64,000 nucleotides of DNA from contig NZ_JACIFP010000001.1 in assembly GCF_014197435.1 (NCBI RefSeq), positions 930,001 to 994,000 of the forward strand, given 5' to 3'. Position numbers and translations under genes: made by a program. This document shows positions 25,658 through 34,900 of the stretch, in pieces. Within the stretch, counting starts at the first letter, position 1; each line of letters begins with the position of its first letter. The notes below the pieces were generated by a model, which was not told where the DNA came from, made no database searches, and saw nothing but the letters and a program-made list of their open reading frames with translations. The stretch is from Gordonia humi (GTDB lineage Bacteria > Actinomycetota > Actinomycetes > Mycobacteriales > Mycobacteriaceae).

Positions 25658-27106
25658 GTGAAGAGTTCGAAGACGGCGGCGTTGCCGCGCAGGCTCGCGG
25701 CGGCGACTGCCGTGGCGACGAGCGTGACGCTGGCGGTCGGTGCGATACCGGCTCACGCCGAGCCCGCGCCGCCGGTGCCCACCACTCAGGTCGCGCCGAA
25801 GCCGAAGCCGACCAAGACGCCGAAGAAGGATGCGCCGAAGCCCGGTGCGTCCTCCTCGAAGGCTCCCAAGCCCAGCGCCAAGCCGAAGCCCGCGCCGCCG
25901 GCGACGGTCACCAAGGTCAACTGGTACTCGGCGCATCGGGTGGCCCTGTGGGTGCACTCGCCGGCGATGAACACCGACATCCAGGTGCAGATGCTTCTGG
26001 CCCGCGACTGGTTCTCCGATCCGAAGGCCAAGTTCCCGCAGCTGACCATGCTCGACGGTCTCCGCGCGCAGGACGATCAGAACGGCTGGATGATCAACAC
26101 CAACGTCGAGGAGTTCTACGCCGACAAGAACGTCAACGTGGTGCTCCCGGTCGGCGGCGAGTCGAGCTTCTACACGAACTGGAAGGAGCCCGACCGCGGC
26201 AAGAACTACCAGTGGGAGACGTTCCTGACCAAGGAGCTGCCCCCGATCCTGGAGAACGACTGGCGGTCCACCGACGTCCGGGCGATCGAGGGCCTGTCGA
26301 TGGGCGGCACCGCCGCGATGATGCTCGCCGCGCGCAATCCCGGCTTCTACAAGTTCGCGGGCTCGTTCTCGGGCATCCTGCAGATGACGTCCTACGGCAT
26401 GCCGCAGGCCATCCAGTTCGCTCTGCGTGACGGCGGCGGCTACGACTCGGCCAAGATGTTCGGTCCGCCGAGCGATCCGGCGTGGAAGGAGCACGACCCG
26501 TACGTCCTCGCCGACAAGCTCAAGGGCACCAGCCTGTACATCTCGTCGGGCAACGGCGTCGTCGGACCGCACGACAAGCCGTCCGACATCCCGCTGCTGG
26601 CCACCAACTACTCCGGCGTGGGCCTCGAAGTGCTCTCCCGGGTCACCAGCCAGCAGTTCGCCGCCAAGCTGAACAAGCTCGGCATCCACGGTCAGGCCGT
26701 CTACCGGCCATCCGGAACCCACACGTGGCCGTACTGGCAGTTCGAGATGGTGCAGGCCTGGCCGCAGGTGGCCGGAGCACTCGGTATCGCGGGCGACAAG
26801 GTCGCCTGCACCGTCGGACCGGCCTTCGCCAAGGCTCCGCAGATCAAGGACCTCGGCGGCTGTCTCACGCCCGAGTACGCCGTGCCGGGCGGTCGGGCCC
26901 AGGACTTCCGCAACGGGCGGATCTTCACCGGACCGAAGGGTCCCAAGGTGGTCGCGGGTGCGATCGGCGGCGTCTACGTACCGACCATGGAGCGTCTCGG
27001 GCTGCCGACCTCCGACGAGCTGACCGGACGCGACGGCGTCAAGTACAACACCTTCGAACGCGGCAAGATCGTGTGGACCCCGCAGTCCGGCGCGAGAGTC
27101 GAGTGA
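25658..27106 (+). CDS. Mycolyltransferase with Pro/Lys-rich linker and C-terminal LGFP-type repeat
   Basis: A 482-residue secreted protein. Signal peptide (residues 1-33, cleavage near AHA-E), then a Pro/Lys/Ala-rich linker (about 35-86), then an antigen-85 domain with LLARDWF, MLDGLRAQDDQNGWM, SSFYTNWKEPD, nucleophile GLSMGGTAAM (Ser near residue 214) and His in PSGTHTWPYW near 353. The last 70 residues resemble an LGFP repeat (IGGVYVPTMERLGLPTSDEL), known from corynebacterial mycolyltransferases and thought to hold the protein on the wall. GTG 25658 has AGGAG (25647-25651) 6 nt upstream; an overlapping ATG at 25656 is in another frame. Full active-site set present. Confidence 0.93.
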   Translation: MKSSKTAALPRRLAAATAVATSVTLAVGAIPAHAEPAPPVPTTQVAPKPKPTKTPKKDAPKPGASSSKAPKPSAKPKPAPPATVTKVNWYSAHRVALWVHSPAMNTDIQVQMLLARDWFSDPKAKFPQLTMLDGLRAQDDQNGWMINTNVEEFYADKNVNVVLPVGGESSFYTNWKEPDRGKNYQWETFLTKELPPILENDWRSTDVRAIEGLSMGGTAAMMLAARNPGFYKFAGSFSGILQMTSYGMPQAIQFALRDGGGYDSAKMFGPPSDPAWKEHDPYVLADKLKGTSLYISSGNGVVGPHDKPSDIPLLATNYSGVGLEVLSRVTSQQFAAKLNKLGIHGQAVYRPSGTHTWPYWQFEMVQAWPQVAGALGIAGDKVACTVGPAFAKAPQIKDLGGCLTPEYAVPGGRAQDFRNGRIFTGPKGPKVVAGAIGGVYVPTMERLGLPTSDELTGRDGVKYNTFERGKIVWTPQSGARVE

Positions 27107-27213
27107 GATGGCCCACCACCTGGCTGAACACTCCCTGAGTATTGTCCGTGCCTTCATCGTGGAGACGGCTCGGCGGGCCGGTTCGTGCCCGTCGGGCCGG
27201 TAGGGTCGCAGGC

Positions 27214-27771
27214 ATGAGTGTGAAGTTCTTCCGCGTCGCGGTGACCACCGGCGCCGTTCTCCTCGCGATCGGTGCGTTGGCCGCATGCAACGACTCGACG
27301 ACGACGAGCGCGCCGATCGGCACCGAAGCCGTCACCACGACGTCGATAGAACCGTCCGACTCGAGCCTGTCCGCCGCCAAGTCGTCCGACGATGCCGAGG
27401 CGTCGAAGGAGGCCGAAGCCGGCGCATCGCGGGCCAGTTCGTCGGTGCCCGACACCAAGCCGGACGACTCGACCAAGGTGCCGCGCGAGTTCCCGGGCGT
27501 CACCACACCGGCCGGAGTCAAGCTGACCGACAAGCAGAAGGCGTATCTGGCCGACCTCAAGCGGCAGAAGGTCGAGTTCATGGGCGACACCGACGGCAAC
27601 GTCGCACTCACCATGGGCGAGTACGTCTGCAACCAGCGCGCGCAGAAGGTCGACCCGACGATGATCAAGGCCTACGTGACCGCTGCGATCGGACCCATCA
27701 CCGACAGCGAGAACGACGCGCGCACACGCGCGGACAAGGTGATCCGAGCCGCCGACAGCAACCTCTGCTGA
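27214..27771 (+). CDS. Putative lipoprotein with DUF732-like domain
   Basis: A 185-residue protein. The N-terminus has a hydrophobic stretch ending in a lipobox LAAC (Cys at residue 25), so it is probably lipid-anchored outside the membrane. A Ser/Thr/Glu-rich linker (about 28-95) leads to a C-terminal domain with two Cys (EYVCNQR near 147 and the final Cys) resembling DUF732. ATG 27214 starts the signal sequence. It precedes culp6 by 4 nt, so the two are co-transcribed. Function unknown. Confidence 0.75.
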   Translation: MSVKFFRVAVTTGAVLLAIGALAACNDSTTTSAPIGTEAVTTTSIEPSDSSLSAAKSSDDAEASKEAEAGASRASSSVPDTKPDDSTKVPREFPGVTTPAGVKLTDKQKAYLADLKRQKVEFMGDTDGNVALTMGEYVCNQRAQKVDPTMIKAYVTAAIGPITDSENDARTRADKVIRAADSNLC

Positions 27772-27775
27772 CTCG

Positions 27776-28753
27776 GTGAGCGCACAGAAGTCGCCGCTTC
27801 GTCGCCTGGGTCGGATCGCGCTGATCCTCGGCGGACTGGCCGTCGTCGCGATCGTCCTGATCGCGATCCTCGTCTTCCAGATGCTGAAGCCGCCGCCACC
27901 GCATCCGGGCGGACCCACCTCGGAGCCGCCGAGCACGGGTGCCCCGAATCGTCCGGGGACTCAGCCCGCCGACTGTTCGAACGTGCTGGCGCTGGTCGTG
28001 CCGGGCACCTGGGAGTCGAAGGCGGGCGACGACCCGCACACGCCGACGGCCAACAAGCGTTCGCTCATGCTCCGCGTCAGCTCCAACCTGCAGAAGCAGT
28101 TCTCCGAGTCGGAGGCCGACGTCTACACCGTCCCCTACATGGCGCAGTTCCGTAATCCGACCAACCTCGGGGACCGCCAGGGCACCTACGACGCGTCGCG
28201 AGCGCAGGGCACCAAACGTGCCAAGGAGAAGATCGAGAAGACGCACGCGCACTGTCCGCTCACCAAGTACGTCCTGATGGGCTTCTCGCAGGGTGCGGTG
28301 ATCGTCGGCGACATCGCCTCCGACATCGGCAACGGTCGCGGCCCGATCCCGAAGCAGGACCAGGACCTGGTGATCGGCGTCGGCCTCATCGCCGACGGCC
28401 GTCGCCAGTCCGGCGAGCAGCAGGACGTCGGACCCAGCCCCGACGGCATCGGCGCCGAGGTCTCCCTCGGCGGCGTCGGCTCGCTGGTGCCGGGAACGAC
28501 CATGACCGGTGCTCGCGACGGCGGTTTCGGAGCGCTCACCGACCGCACGTACTCGATCTGCGCCAAGGGCGACCTGATCTGCGATTCGCCGACCGTCACC
28601 AGTCCGCTCAAGGCGATCGGGCAGTTCGCCAACGCCGTGAACAACCCGGTCCACGCGATGTACGCGACCAGTCGCTACTGGGATCTCGACGGTGCGACCG
28701 CGACCCAGTGGATGCTCGGCTGGGCGTCCAAGCTCATCCGAGAAGCGAACTGA
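27776..28753 (+). CDS. Cutinase-like lipase/thioesterase Culp6 (Rv3802c-like)
   Basis: A 325-residue membrane-anchored cutinase-family enzyme. One N-terminal transmembrane helix (residues 14-37) and a Pro-rich stem precede the alpha/beta-hydrolase domain. GFSQGAV near residue 170 carries the nucleophile Ser; Asp and His are expected in CAKGDLICDSP (near 262) and NNPVHAMY (near 289). Rv3802c has phospholipase and thioesterase activity and is essential in the mycolic-acid operon region. GTG 27776 begins 4 nt after the lipoprotein stop. Here an F420-type oxidoreductase, absent from this point in M. tuberculosis, separates it from fadD32. Confidence 0.92.
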   Translation: MSAQKSPLRRLGRIALILGGLAVVAIVLIAILVFQMLKPPPPHPGGPTSEPPSTGAPNRPGTQPADCSNVLALVVPGTWESKAGDDPHTPTANKRSLMLRVSSNLQKQFSESEADVYTVPYMAQFRNPTNLGDRQGTYDASRAQGTKRAKEKIEKTHAHCPLTKYVLMGFSQGAVIVGDIASDIGNGRGPIPKQDQDLVIGVGLIADGRRQSGEQQDVGPSPDGIGAEVSLGGVGSLVPGTTMTGARDGGFGALTDRTYSICAKGDLICDSPTVTSPLKAIGQFANAVNNPVHAMYATSRYWDLDGATATQWMLGWASKLIREAN

Positions 28754-28869
28754 CGAGTAACTTCTACCGTCACGAGTTGGTCCGGCCGGGCGTACCTGCG
28801 GTAACCTGCTCGGGTTGAGGCCCGGGCGGAGAGCGTCGGGGCGGCACATCAGACCATAGGAGACGCCTC

Positions 28870-29877
28870 GTGAGCACTTCGGACTCGTCGACGCACAATG
28901 CCGACGGGCTGCGTAAGTTCAGGTTCGGCGCCGGCGGTGAAGGCAACAAGGACGAGGGCGGCGCGCGCAAGTTCGTCAAACTCGCGCAGACCGCCGAGGA
29001 GTACGGATACGACACGTTCGCGATCCCGGATCACCTCGGCAATCAGGTGGGCCCGCTCGCCGCGCTCGGCGCCCTCTCCCAGGCGACGAGCACCATCCGC
29101 CTCGCGACCTCGGTGCTGGCCAACGGCTTCCGACATCCGGCGCTGCTCGCCAAAGAAGCGACCACGATCGACGTGCTGTCGAAGGGGCGACTCGAACTCG
29201 GCATCGGCTCGGGCTGGATGAAGGAGGAGTTCGACAAGGCGGGCATCGAGTTCGGCACGCCCGGCGAACGCATCCGTCGTCTCGACGAGGCGCTGACCGT
29301 TCTCGACCGCCTGATGCGCGGCGAGACCGTCGACTTCGACGGCGAGTTCTACCAGATCAACGGACTCGAGGGCAGCCCTCGGCCGCGTCAGGGGCCGCGC
29401 CCGCCGATCGCCGTCGGCGGCGGCGGACCCAAGATGCTGGCGCTGGCAGCCAAGCACGCCGACATCATCTCCGTCGCGACCGGCACCACGAAGGAGGGGT
29501 TGCTGCGGCTGTCGGACATGACGATGGCCAAGACCGTCGAACGGGTCGACCGCATCCGCGAGGCCGCGGGCGACCGTTTCGACGCGATCGAGCTGAACTG
29601 GACCATCGCGACGATCGTCGTCACCGACGATCGGGTCGCGACCGCGGAGATGGCGCTCAACGCGCTCGAACAGGGGTACCCGCCGAACATCGCGCGGGAC
29701 GTCGAACTCGGGGTCGACGACATTCTGACCTCGCCGTATCTGGCATTCGGCACCTTCGAGGAGATCGCCGAGCAGATCCGCGAAGTGCGCCGCCAGACCA
29801 CCATGAGTTACGTGGGGATCTTCCCGACGCAGATGGATGCATTCGCGCCCGTGATCCCGCTTCTGCGGGGAGAGTAG
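28870..29877 (+). CDS. LLM-class (luciferase-like) F420-dependent oxidoreductase
   Basis: A 335-residue TIM-barrel protein of the bacterial luciferase/F420 group. AEEYGYDTFAIPDH near residue 42, LLAKEATTIDVLSKGRLELGIGSGW near 92 and RPPIAVGGGGPKMLALAAKHAD near 178 (given by their ends) are the characteristic blocks. Such proteins oxidise or reduce hydrophobic substrates with F420 or FMN; the substrate is unknown. GTG 28870 follows TAGGAGA (28857-28863). It lies between culp6 and fadD32, an insertion relative to the mycobacterial order. Confidence 0.87.
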   Translation: MSTSDSSTHNADGLRKFRFGAGGEGNKDEGGARKFVKLAQTAEEYGYDTFAIPDHLGNQVGPLAALGALSQATSTIRLATSVLANGFRHPALLAKEATTIDVLSKGRLELGIGSGWMKEEFDKAGIEFGTPGERIRRLDEALTVLDRLMRGETVDFDGEFYQINGLEGSPRPRQGPRPPIAVGGGGPKMLALAAKHADIISVATGTTKEGLLRLSDMTMAKTVERVDRIREAAGDRFDAIELNWTIATIVVTDDRVATAEMALNALEQGYPPNIARDVELGVDDILTSPYLAFGTFEEIAEQIREVRRQTTMSYVGIFPTQMDAFAPVIPLLRGE

Positions 29878-29959
29878 AATCAACAAGGTTTTGCGCGCAC
29901 TCATGGGGCGAAGTCTGCAAGGATTTCGCGTGGTCTGCCGCGTGACGACGACAGGAGCA

Positions 29960-29978
29960 CCGCGGGCTCACCCCGCGG
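29960..29978 (+). promoter_or_regulatory. Hairpin just before the fadD32 ribosome binding site
   Basis: CCGCGGG (29960-29966) pairs with CCCGCGG (29972-29978) around a 5-nt loop. It ends 3 nt before the ACAGGAG that serves fadD32. It could affect translation or mRNA stability; no known riboswitch pattern is seen. Confidence 0.45.
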
Positions 29979-29994
29979 ACACAGGAGTTATTGG

Positions 29995-31899
29995 ATGCTG
30001 AACACCGAACTCGAGCACTTCCTCGATGAGAGCGGGAATCTCCACTTCACGGAGGAGGCGACCCTCGTAGACTACGTGGAACAGAACGTTCGCGACCAAC
30101 CGGACACGCTGGCGTACCGGTTCATCGACTTCTCCCGCGAGCGCGACGGCGAGCCGATCGATCTCACCTGGGCGCAGTTCGGCAAGCGCCTGCGGGCCGT
30201 CGCCGCTCGCCTGCAGCAGGTCACCAAGCCCGGCGACCGCGTGGCGATCCTCGCTCCGCAGTCGCTGGAGTACGTGATCGGCTTCTTCGCGTCGCTGTAC
30301 GCGAGCAACGTCGCCGTGCCGCTGTTCAGCCCGGACGAGCCGGGTCACACCGACCGGCTCGTCGGCGTCCTCGCCGACTGCACGCCCGCGGCGATCCTCA
30401 CCTCCACCAAGTCGGCCGAGGCGGTCCGCGACTTCTTCGCCGACCGGCCGGCCAAGGACCGTCCGCGCGTGATCGCGGTGGACGCCGTGCCCGACTCGGT
30501 CGGCTCGTCGTGGGTCGCACCCGTCGCAGGCAAGGACCACGCGCGCGACACCGTCGCCTACCTGCAGTACACGTCCGGCTCCACTCGTGTGCCCGCGGGC
30601 GTCGAGATCACCTACGAGGCGGTCGCCGCGAACTGTCTGCAGATCTCCGACTGCATCGACATCGATCGCAATGCGCGCGGTGTCACCTGGCTGCCGATGT
30701 TCCACGACATGGGCCTGCTGACCGTGATCCTGCCCGCGCTCGGCGGCCGGTACGTCACCATCATGAGCCCGCAGGCGTTCGTGCGCCGCCCGGGCCGCTG
30801 GATCCGCGAGCTCGCGGCCGACGACGACCACGCTCCCACGTATGCGGCCGCTCCCAACTTCGCCTATGAGCACGCCGCCGCCCGCGGTCTTCCGCGCGAC
30901 GGCGAGGACCTCGACCTGTCGAACGTGATCGGCCTGATCAACGGCTCCGAGCCGGTCACCGTCAGCTCGATGCGCAAGTTCAACGAGGCGTTCGCCCCGT
31001 ACAAGCTCTCGCCCAAGGCCATCAAGCCCTGCTACGGCATGGCCGAGGCCACGCTGTTCGTCTCGGCCACCCAGCGCGACGACGAGGCCAAGGTCACCTA
31101 CGTCGATCGCGACGAGCTCAACGCCGGCCGCTTCGTCGCCGCCGACGAGAACGCCGAGAACTCCGTCGCACAGGTCTCCTGCGGGCAGGTCGCGCTGAGC
31201 CAGTGGGCGGCGATCGTCGACCCGGAGACTGGAGTCGAGCGCGAGGACGGGCACGTCGGCGAGATCTGGCTGCACGGCAAGAACATCGGCAAGGGCTACT
31301 GGAACAAGGTCGACGAGACCGACGAGACCTTCCACAACACGATTGCGACGCCGCTTGCATCGGGAAGCCACACCGAGGGCTCGCCCGAGGGCGCCCAGTG
31401 GATGCGCACCGGCGATTACGGCGTCTGGTACGACGGCGAGCTGTACATCACCGGCCGCGTCAAGGATCTGGTGATCGTCGACGGTCGCAACCACTACCCG
31501 CAGGACCTCGAGGGAACCGCGCAGGACGCGAGCCCGGCGCTGCGTCCTGGATTCGTCGCCGCGTTCGCGGTGCCGTCGAATCAGCTGCCCGCCGAGGTCT
31601 TCGAGGCGGGCCACAGCGGCCTGACCTACGACGTCGACGACGCGTCCGAGCAGCTCGTGGTGGTCGCCGAGCGCGGACCCGGACGCAAGACCGATCCGCA
31701 GGAGATCGCCGACGTGGTCCGCGCCGCGATCGCCGGTCGCCACGGCGTCATGGTCCGCGACCTGCTCCTGGTGCCCGCCGGCTCCATTCCGCGGACGTCG
31801 AGCGGCAAGATCGCGCGGCGCGCCACGAAGGCCGCGTACGTCGACGGCACCCTTCGCGGCGGTTACCAGCAGACCGCGTTCCCGGATGCGGGCGAATAG
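29995..31899 (+). CDS. fadD32: Long-chain fatty-acid AMP ligase FadD32
   Basis: A 634-residue fatty-acyl-AMP ligase that activates the meromycolic acid and loads it on the N-terminal ACP of Pks13. The P-loop-like YLQYTSGSTR near residue 188, GLINGSEPV near 311, YGMAEAT near 346 and RTGDYGVWYDGELYITGR near 470 (given in part) are family motifs; the C-terminal catalytic Lys lies in PRTSSGKIAR near 603. Length matches Rv3801c (637). It lies immediately upstream of pks13 but is separated by a hairpin. Confidence 0.97.
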   Translation: MLNTELEHFLDESGNLHFTEEATLVDYVEQNVRDQPDTLAYRFIDFSRERDGEPIDLTWAQFGKRLRAVAARLQQVTKPGDRVAILAPQSLEYVIGFFASLYASNVAVPLFSPDEPGHTDRLVGVLADCTPAAILTSTKSAEAVRDFFADRPAKDRPRVIAVDAVPDSVGSSWVAPVAGKDHARDTVAYLQYTSGSTRVPAGVEITYEAVAANCLQISDCIDIDRNARGVTWLPMFHDMGLLTVILPALGGRYVTIMSPQAFVRRPGRWIRELAADDDHAPTYAAAPNFAYEHAAARGLPRDGEDLDLSNVIGLINGSEPVTVSSMRKFNEAFAPYKLSPKAIKPCYGMAEATLFVSATQRDDEAKVTYVDRDELNAGRFVAADENAENSVAQVSCGQVALSQWAAIVDPETGVEREDGHVGEIWLHGKNIGKGYWNKVDETDETFHNTIATPLASGSHTEGSPEGAQWMRTGDYGVWYDGELYITGRVKDLVIVDGRNHYPQDLEGTAQDASPALRPGFVAAFAVPSNQLPAEVFEAGHSGLTYDVDDASEQLVVVAERGPGRKTDPQEIADVVRAAIAGRHGVMVRDLLLVPAGSIPRTSSGKIARRATKAAYVDGTLRGGYQQTAFPDAGE

Positions 31900-31914
31900 A
31901 TTCTCGAAGTCGTG

Positions 31915-31953
31915 ACGAGTCCGGCACGTCGTGCGGCGGCGTGCCGGACTCGT
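31915..31953 (+). terminator. Intercistronic hairpin between fadD32 and pks13
   Basis: ACGAGTCCGGCACG (31915-31928) pairs perfectly with CGTGCCGGACTCGT (31940-31953) around an 11-nt loop. The tail CTGTTACC is not a U-tract, so partial termination or an mRNA-processing stem is as likely as full termination. It sits 16 nt after fadD32. Confidence 0.55.
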
Positions 31954-31988
31954 CTGTTACCAACGGTCGGGACCGAACAGTAGTCTGG

Positions 31989-34900
31989 ATGACGATGTCT
32001 GAGAACACCTCCACCGGTGCGACCGGTGTCCCCGAAGAGTCCGACAACGCCGGCGAGTCCGCAGGCGGTCTGACCGTCGACGAATTGCGGGACTGGCTCC
32101 GGCAGTGGGTCGCCGACGCGACCGGACAGCCGGTCGAGCAGATCCCCGTCGAACGTCCGATGGAGGAGCTCGGGCTCTCCTCCCGCGACGCGGTGGCGTT
32201 GGCCGCCGACGTCGAGGACCGCACGGGCGTCGTCTTGAACGCCACCGCCGTCTACAACCACCCGACGATCGCGTCGCTGGCCACCCGCATCATCGACGGC
32301 GATCCGGACGCCGACCTCGATGTCGACGCCGACCGCTTCTGGGAGCGCGACCGCGACGATGCCGACGACATCGCCATCGTCGGCATCGCGACCCGGTTCC
32401 CGAAGGCCGGACACACACCGGAGTCGACGTGGCAGGCGCTGATCGGCGGCGTCGACGGAATCTCCGACCTCCCGGACGACCGCTGGCGCGAGTTCAAAGC
32501 CGACCCGCGGCTCGCCGAGGCGATCGAGAACGGCAACGTCAAGGGCGGGTACCTCGACGACGTCGAGGGGTTCGACGCCGACTTCTTCCAGATGTCGCCG
32601 CGCGAGGTCGAGAACGTCGACCCGCAGCAGCGACTCGCGCTGGAACTGACCTGGGAGGCGCTCGAGCACGCGCACATCCCGGCCTCCGATCTGCGCGGCG
32701 GTCAGGTCGGTGTGTTCATGGGCACCTCGACCAACGACTATCAGATGCTGGCGACACTCGGCCTGTCCGAGGGAGCCAGCGAGACCGCGGCGTACGCGCT
32801 GACCGGTACGGCCACGTCGATCGTCGCCAATCGCGTCTCCTACTTCTTCGACTTCCACGGTCCGTCGCTCGCGATCGACACGGCGTGCTCGTCGTCGTTG
32901 GTGGCCGTGCACGAGGCGGTCCGCAGTCTGCGCTCGGGCGACAGCGACGTCGCGATCGCCGGTGGCGTCAACATGCTGATCACCCCGGCGGCGACGCTGG
33001 GCTTCGACCAGATCGGCGCGATGGCGCCCGACGGTCACATCAAGGCCTTCTCGTCCGATGCGGACGGCATGATCCGTTCCGAGGGCGGCGGCGTGTTCGT
33101 CCTCAAGCGTCTCGCCGACGCACGCGCCGACGGCGACCACGTGCTGGCCGTCGTCGCGGGCAGCGCCGTCAACTCCGACGGGCGTTCCAACGGCATCTTC
33201 GCGCCCAACCCCGAGGCCCAGGTCGAGGTCCTGCGCAGTGCGTACGCCGACGCCGCGGTGGATCCGCGCACCGTCGACTACGTCGAGGCGCACGGCACCG
33301 GCACCGTCCTCGGCGACCCGATCGAGGCCGACGCACTCGGTCGGGTCGTGGGTCGAGGCCGGCTGCCCGGCTACCCGATGCTCCTGGGCTCGGCGAAGAC
33401 CAACTTCGGTCACATGGAGGCCGCCGCGGGCGCGGGCGCCCTGGCCAAGGTGGTCCTGTCGCTCCAGAACGACAAGATCCCGGCGTCGCTCAACTATGTC
33501 GGACCCAACCCGTACATTCAGTTCGACGCGACCAACCTGCAGGTCGTCACGGAGAACGCCGACTGGCCGCGCTACTCCGGTCATGTGATCGCGGGTGTCT
33601 CGGGATTCGGCTTCGGCGGTACCAACGCACACCTCGTCGTGCGCGAGGTGCTGCCGTCAGACCTGACTCCCGGCGCGAACGGGGTAGAAACCACCCCCGC
33701 GGCCGAGGGAACTTCCACTCCCACCGTCGACGCCTACGACGATGACGACGACGAGGACTTCCTGACCGAGGCCGAGCGCGCGGTGCTCGCCGCGCAGGCG
33801 AAGTCCGAACCCGAGCCGGTCGCCGTCGACGACACCGACCCGGCCGACGGATTCGCGCCCGCCGCCGTCGACGGCGCCGTGGTGCCGCTGGTGCTGTCGG
33901 GCTTCCTGTCCTCCCGCCGCCGCAAGAGCGCGCAGGATCTGCTGGAATGGCTCGAGTCCGACGAGGGCAAGGCCACCCCGCTCGTCGAGATCGGCCGCGC
34001 GCTGGCCAATCGCAACCACGGTCGCACCCGGTCGGTCGTCATGGCCCGTACCTACGAAGACGCGGTCAAGGGCGTGCGCGCCGTCGCCGACGGCAAGCAA
34101 CTGCCGTTCGTATACACGTGCGACGCTCCCGACGCCGCATCGGCGGTCTGGCTGCTGTCGGGCTTCGGTTCGCAGCACCGCAAGATGGCCAAGCAGTTGT
34201 ACACCGAGAATCCGGTGTTCGCGAAGTACGCCGACCGTGTCGACGCACTGATCCAGCGCGAACTCGGCTATTCGATGGTCGAGATCTTCCTCGACGACGC
34301 GCAGGCCTACGAGATCGAGACCGCGCAGATCGGCATCTACACGATCCAGGTGGCGTTGGCCGACACGATGGCCCACTACGGGGCCGAGCCCGGCGTGCTG
34401 GTTCCGCACTCGATGGGCGAGGCGTCCGCCGCGTACATCTCCGGTGGACTCTCGCTGGAGGACGCGACTCGCGTCATCTGCCAGCGTTCGCGTCTGATGG
34501 GCGAGGGCGAGGCCATGCTGACCGGCGACGACATCCGGTTCATGGCGCTCGTCGAGTACAGCGCGGACGACATCAACGACGTCCTCGTCGACTTCCCGGA
34601 TCTGGAGATCTGTGTCTACGCGGCGCCGACCCACACCGTGATCGGCGGTCCCGGACCGCAGGTCGACGCGATCGTCGAACGGGCCGAAGCCGAAGGCAAG
34701 CTCGGCCGCAAGTTGCAGACCAAGGGCGCCAGCCACACCTCGCAGATGGATCCGCTGCTCGGCGAGCTCTCGTACGAGATCACCGGCATCGAACCGCAAC
34801 GACTGAAGGTCGGCGTCTACAGCTCGGTCGACCGCGAGGCGTTCTACCGCGCGGGCCATCAACCGATCCACACCATCGACTACTTCCTCAAGGGACTGCG

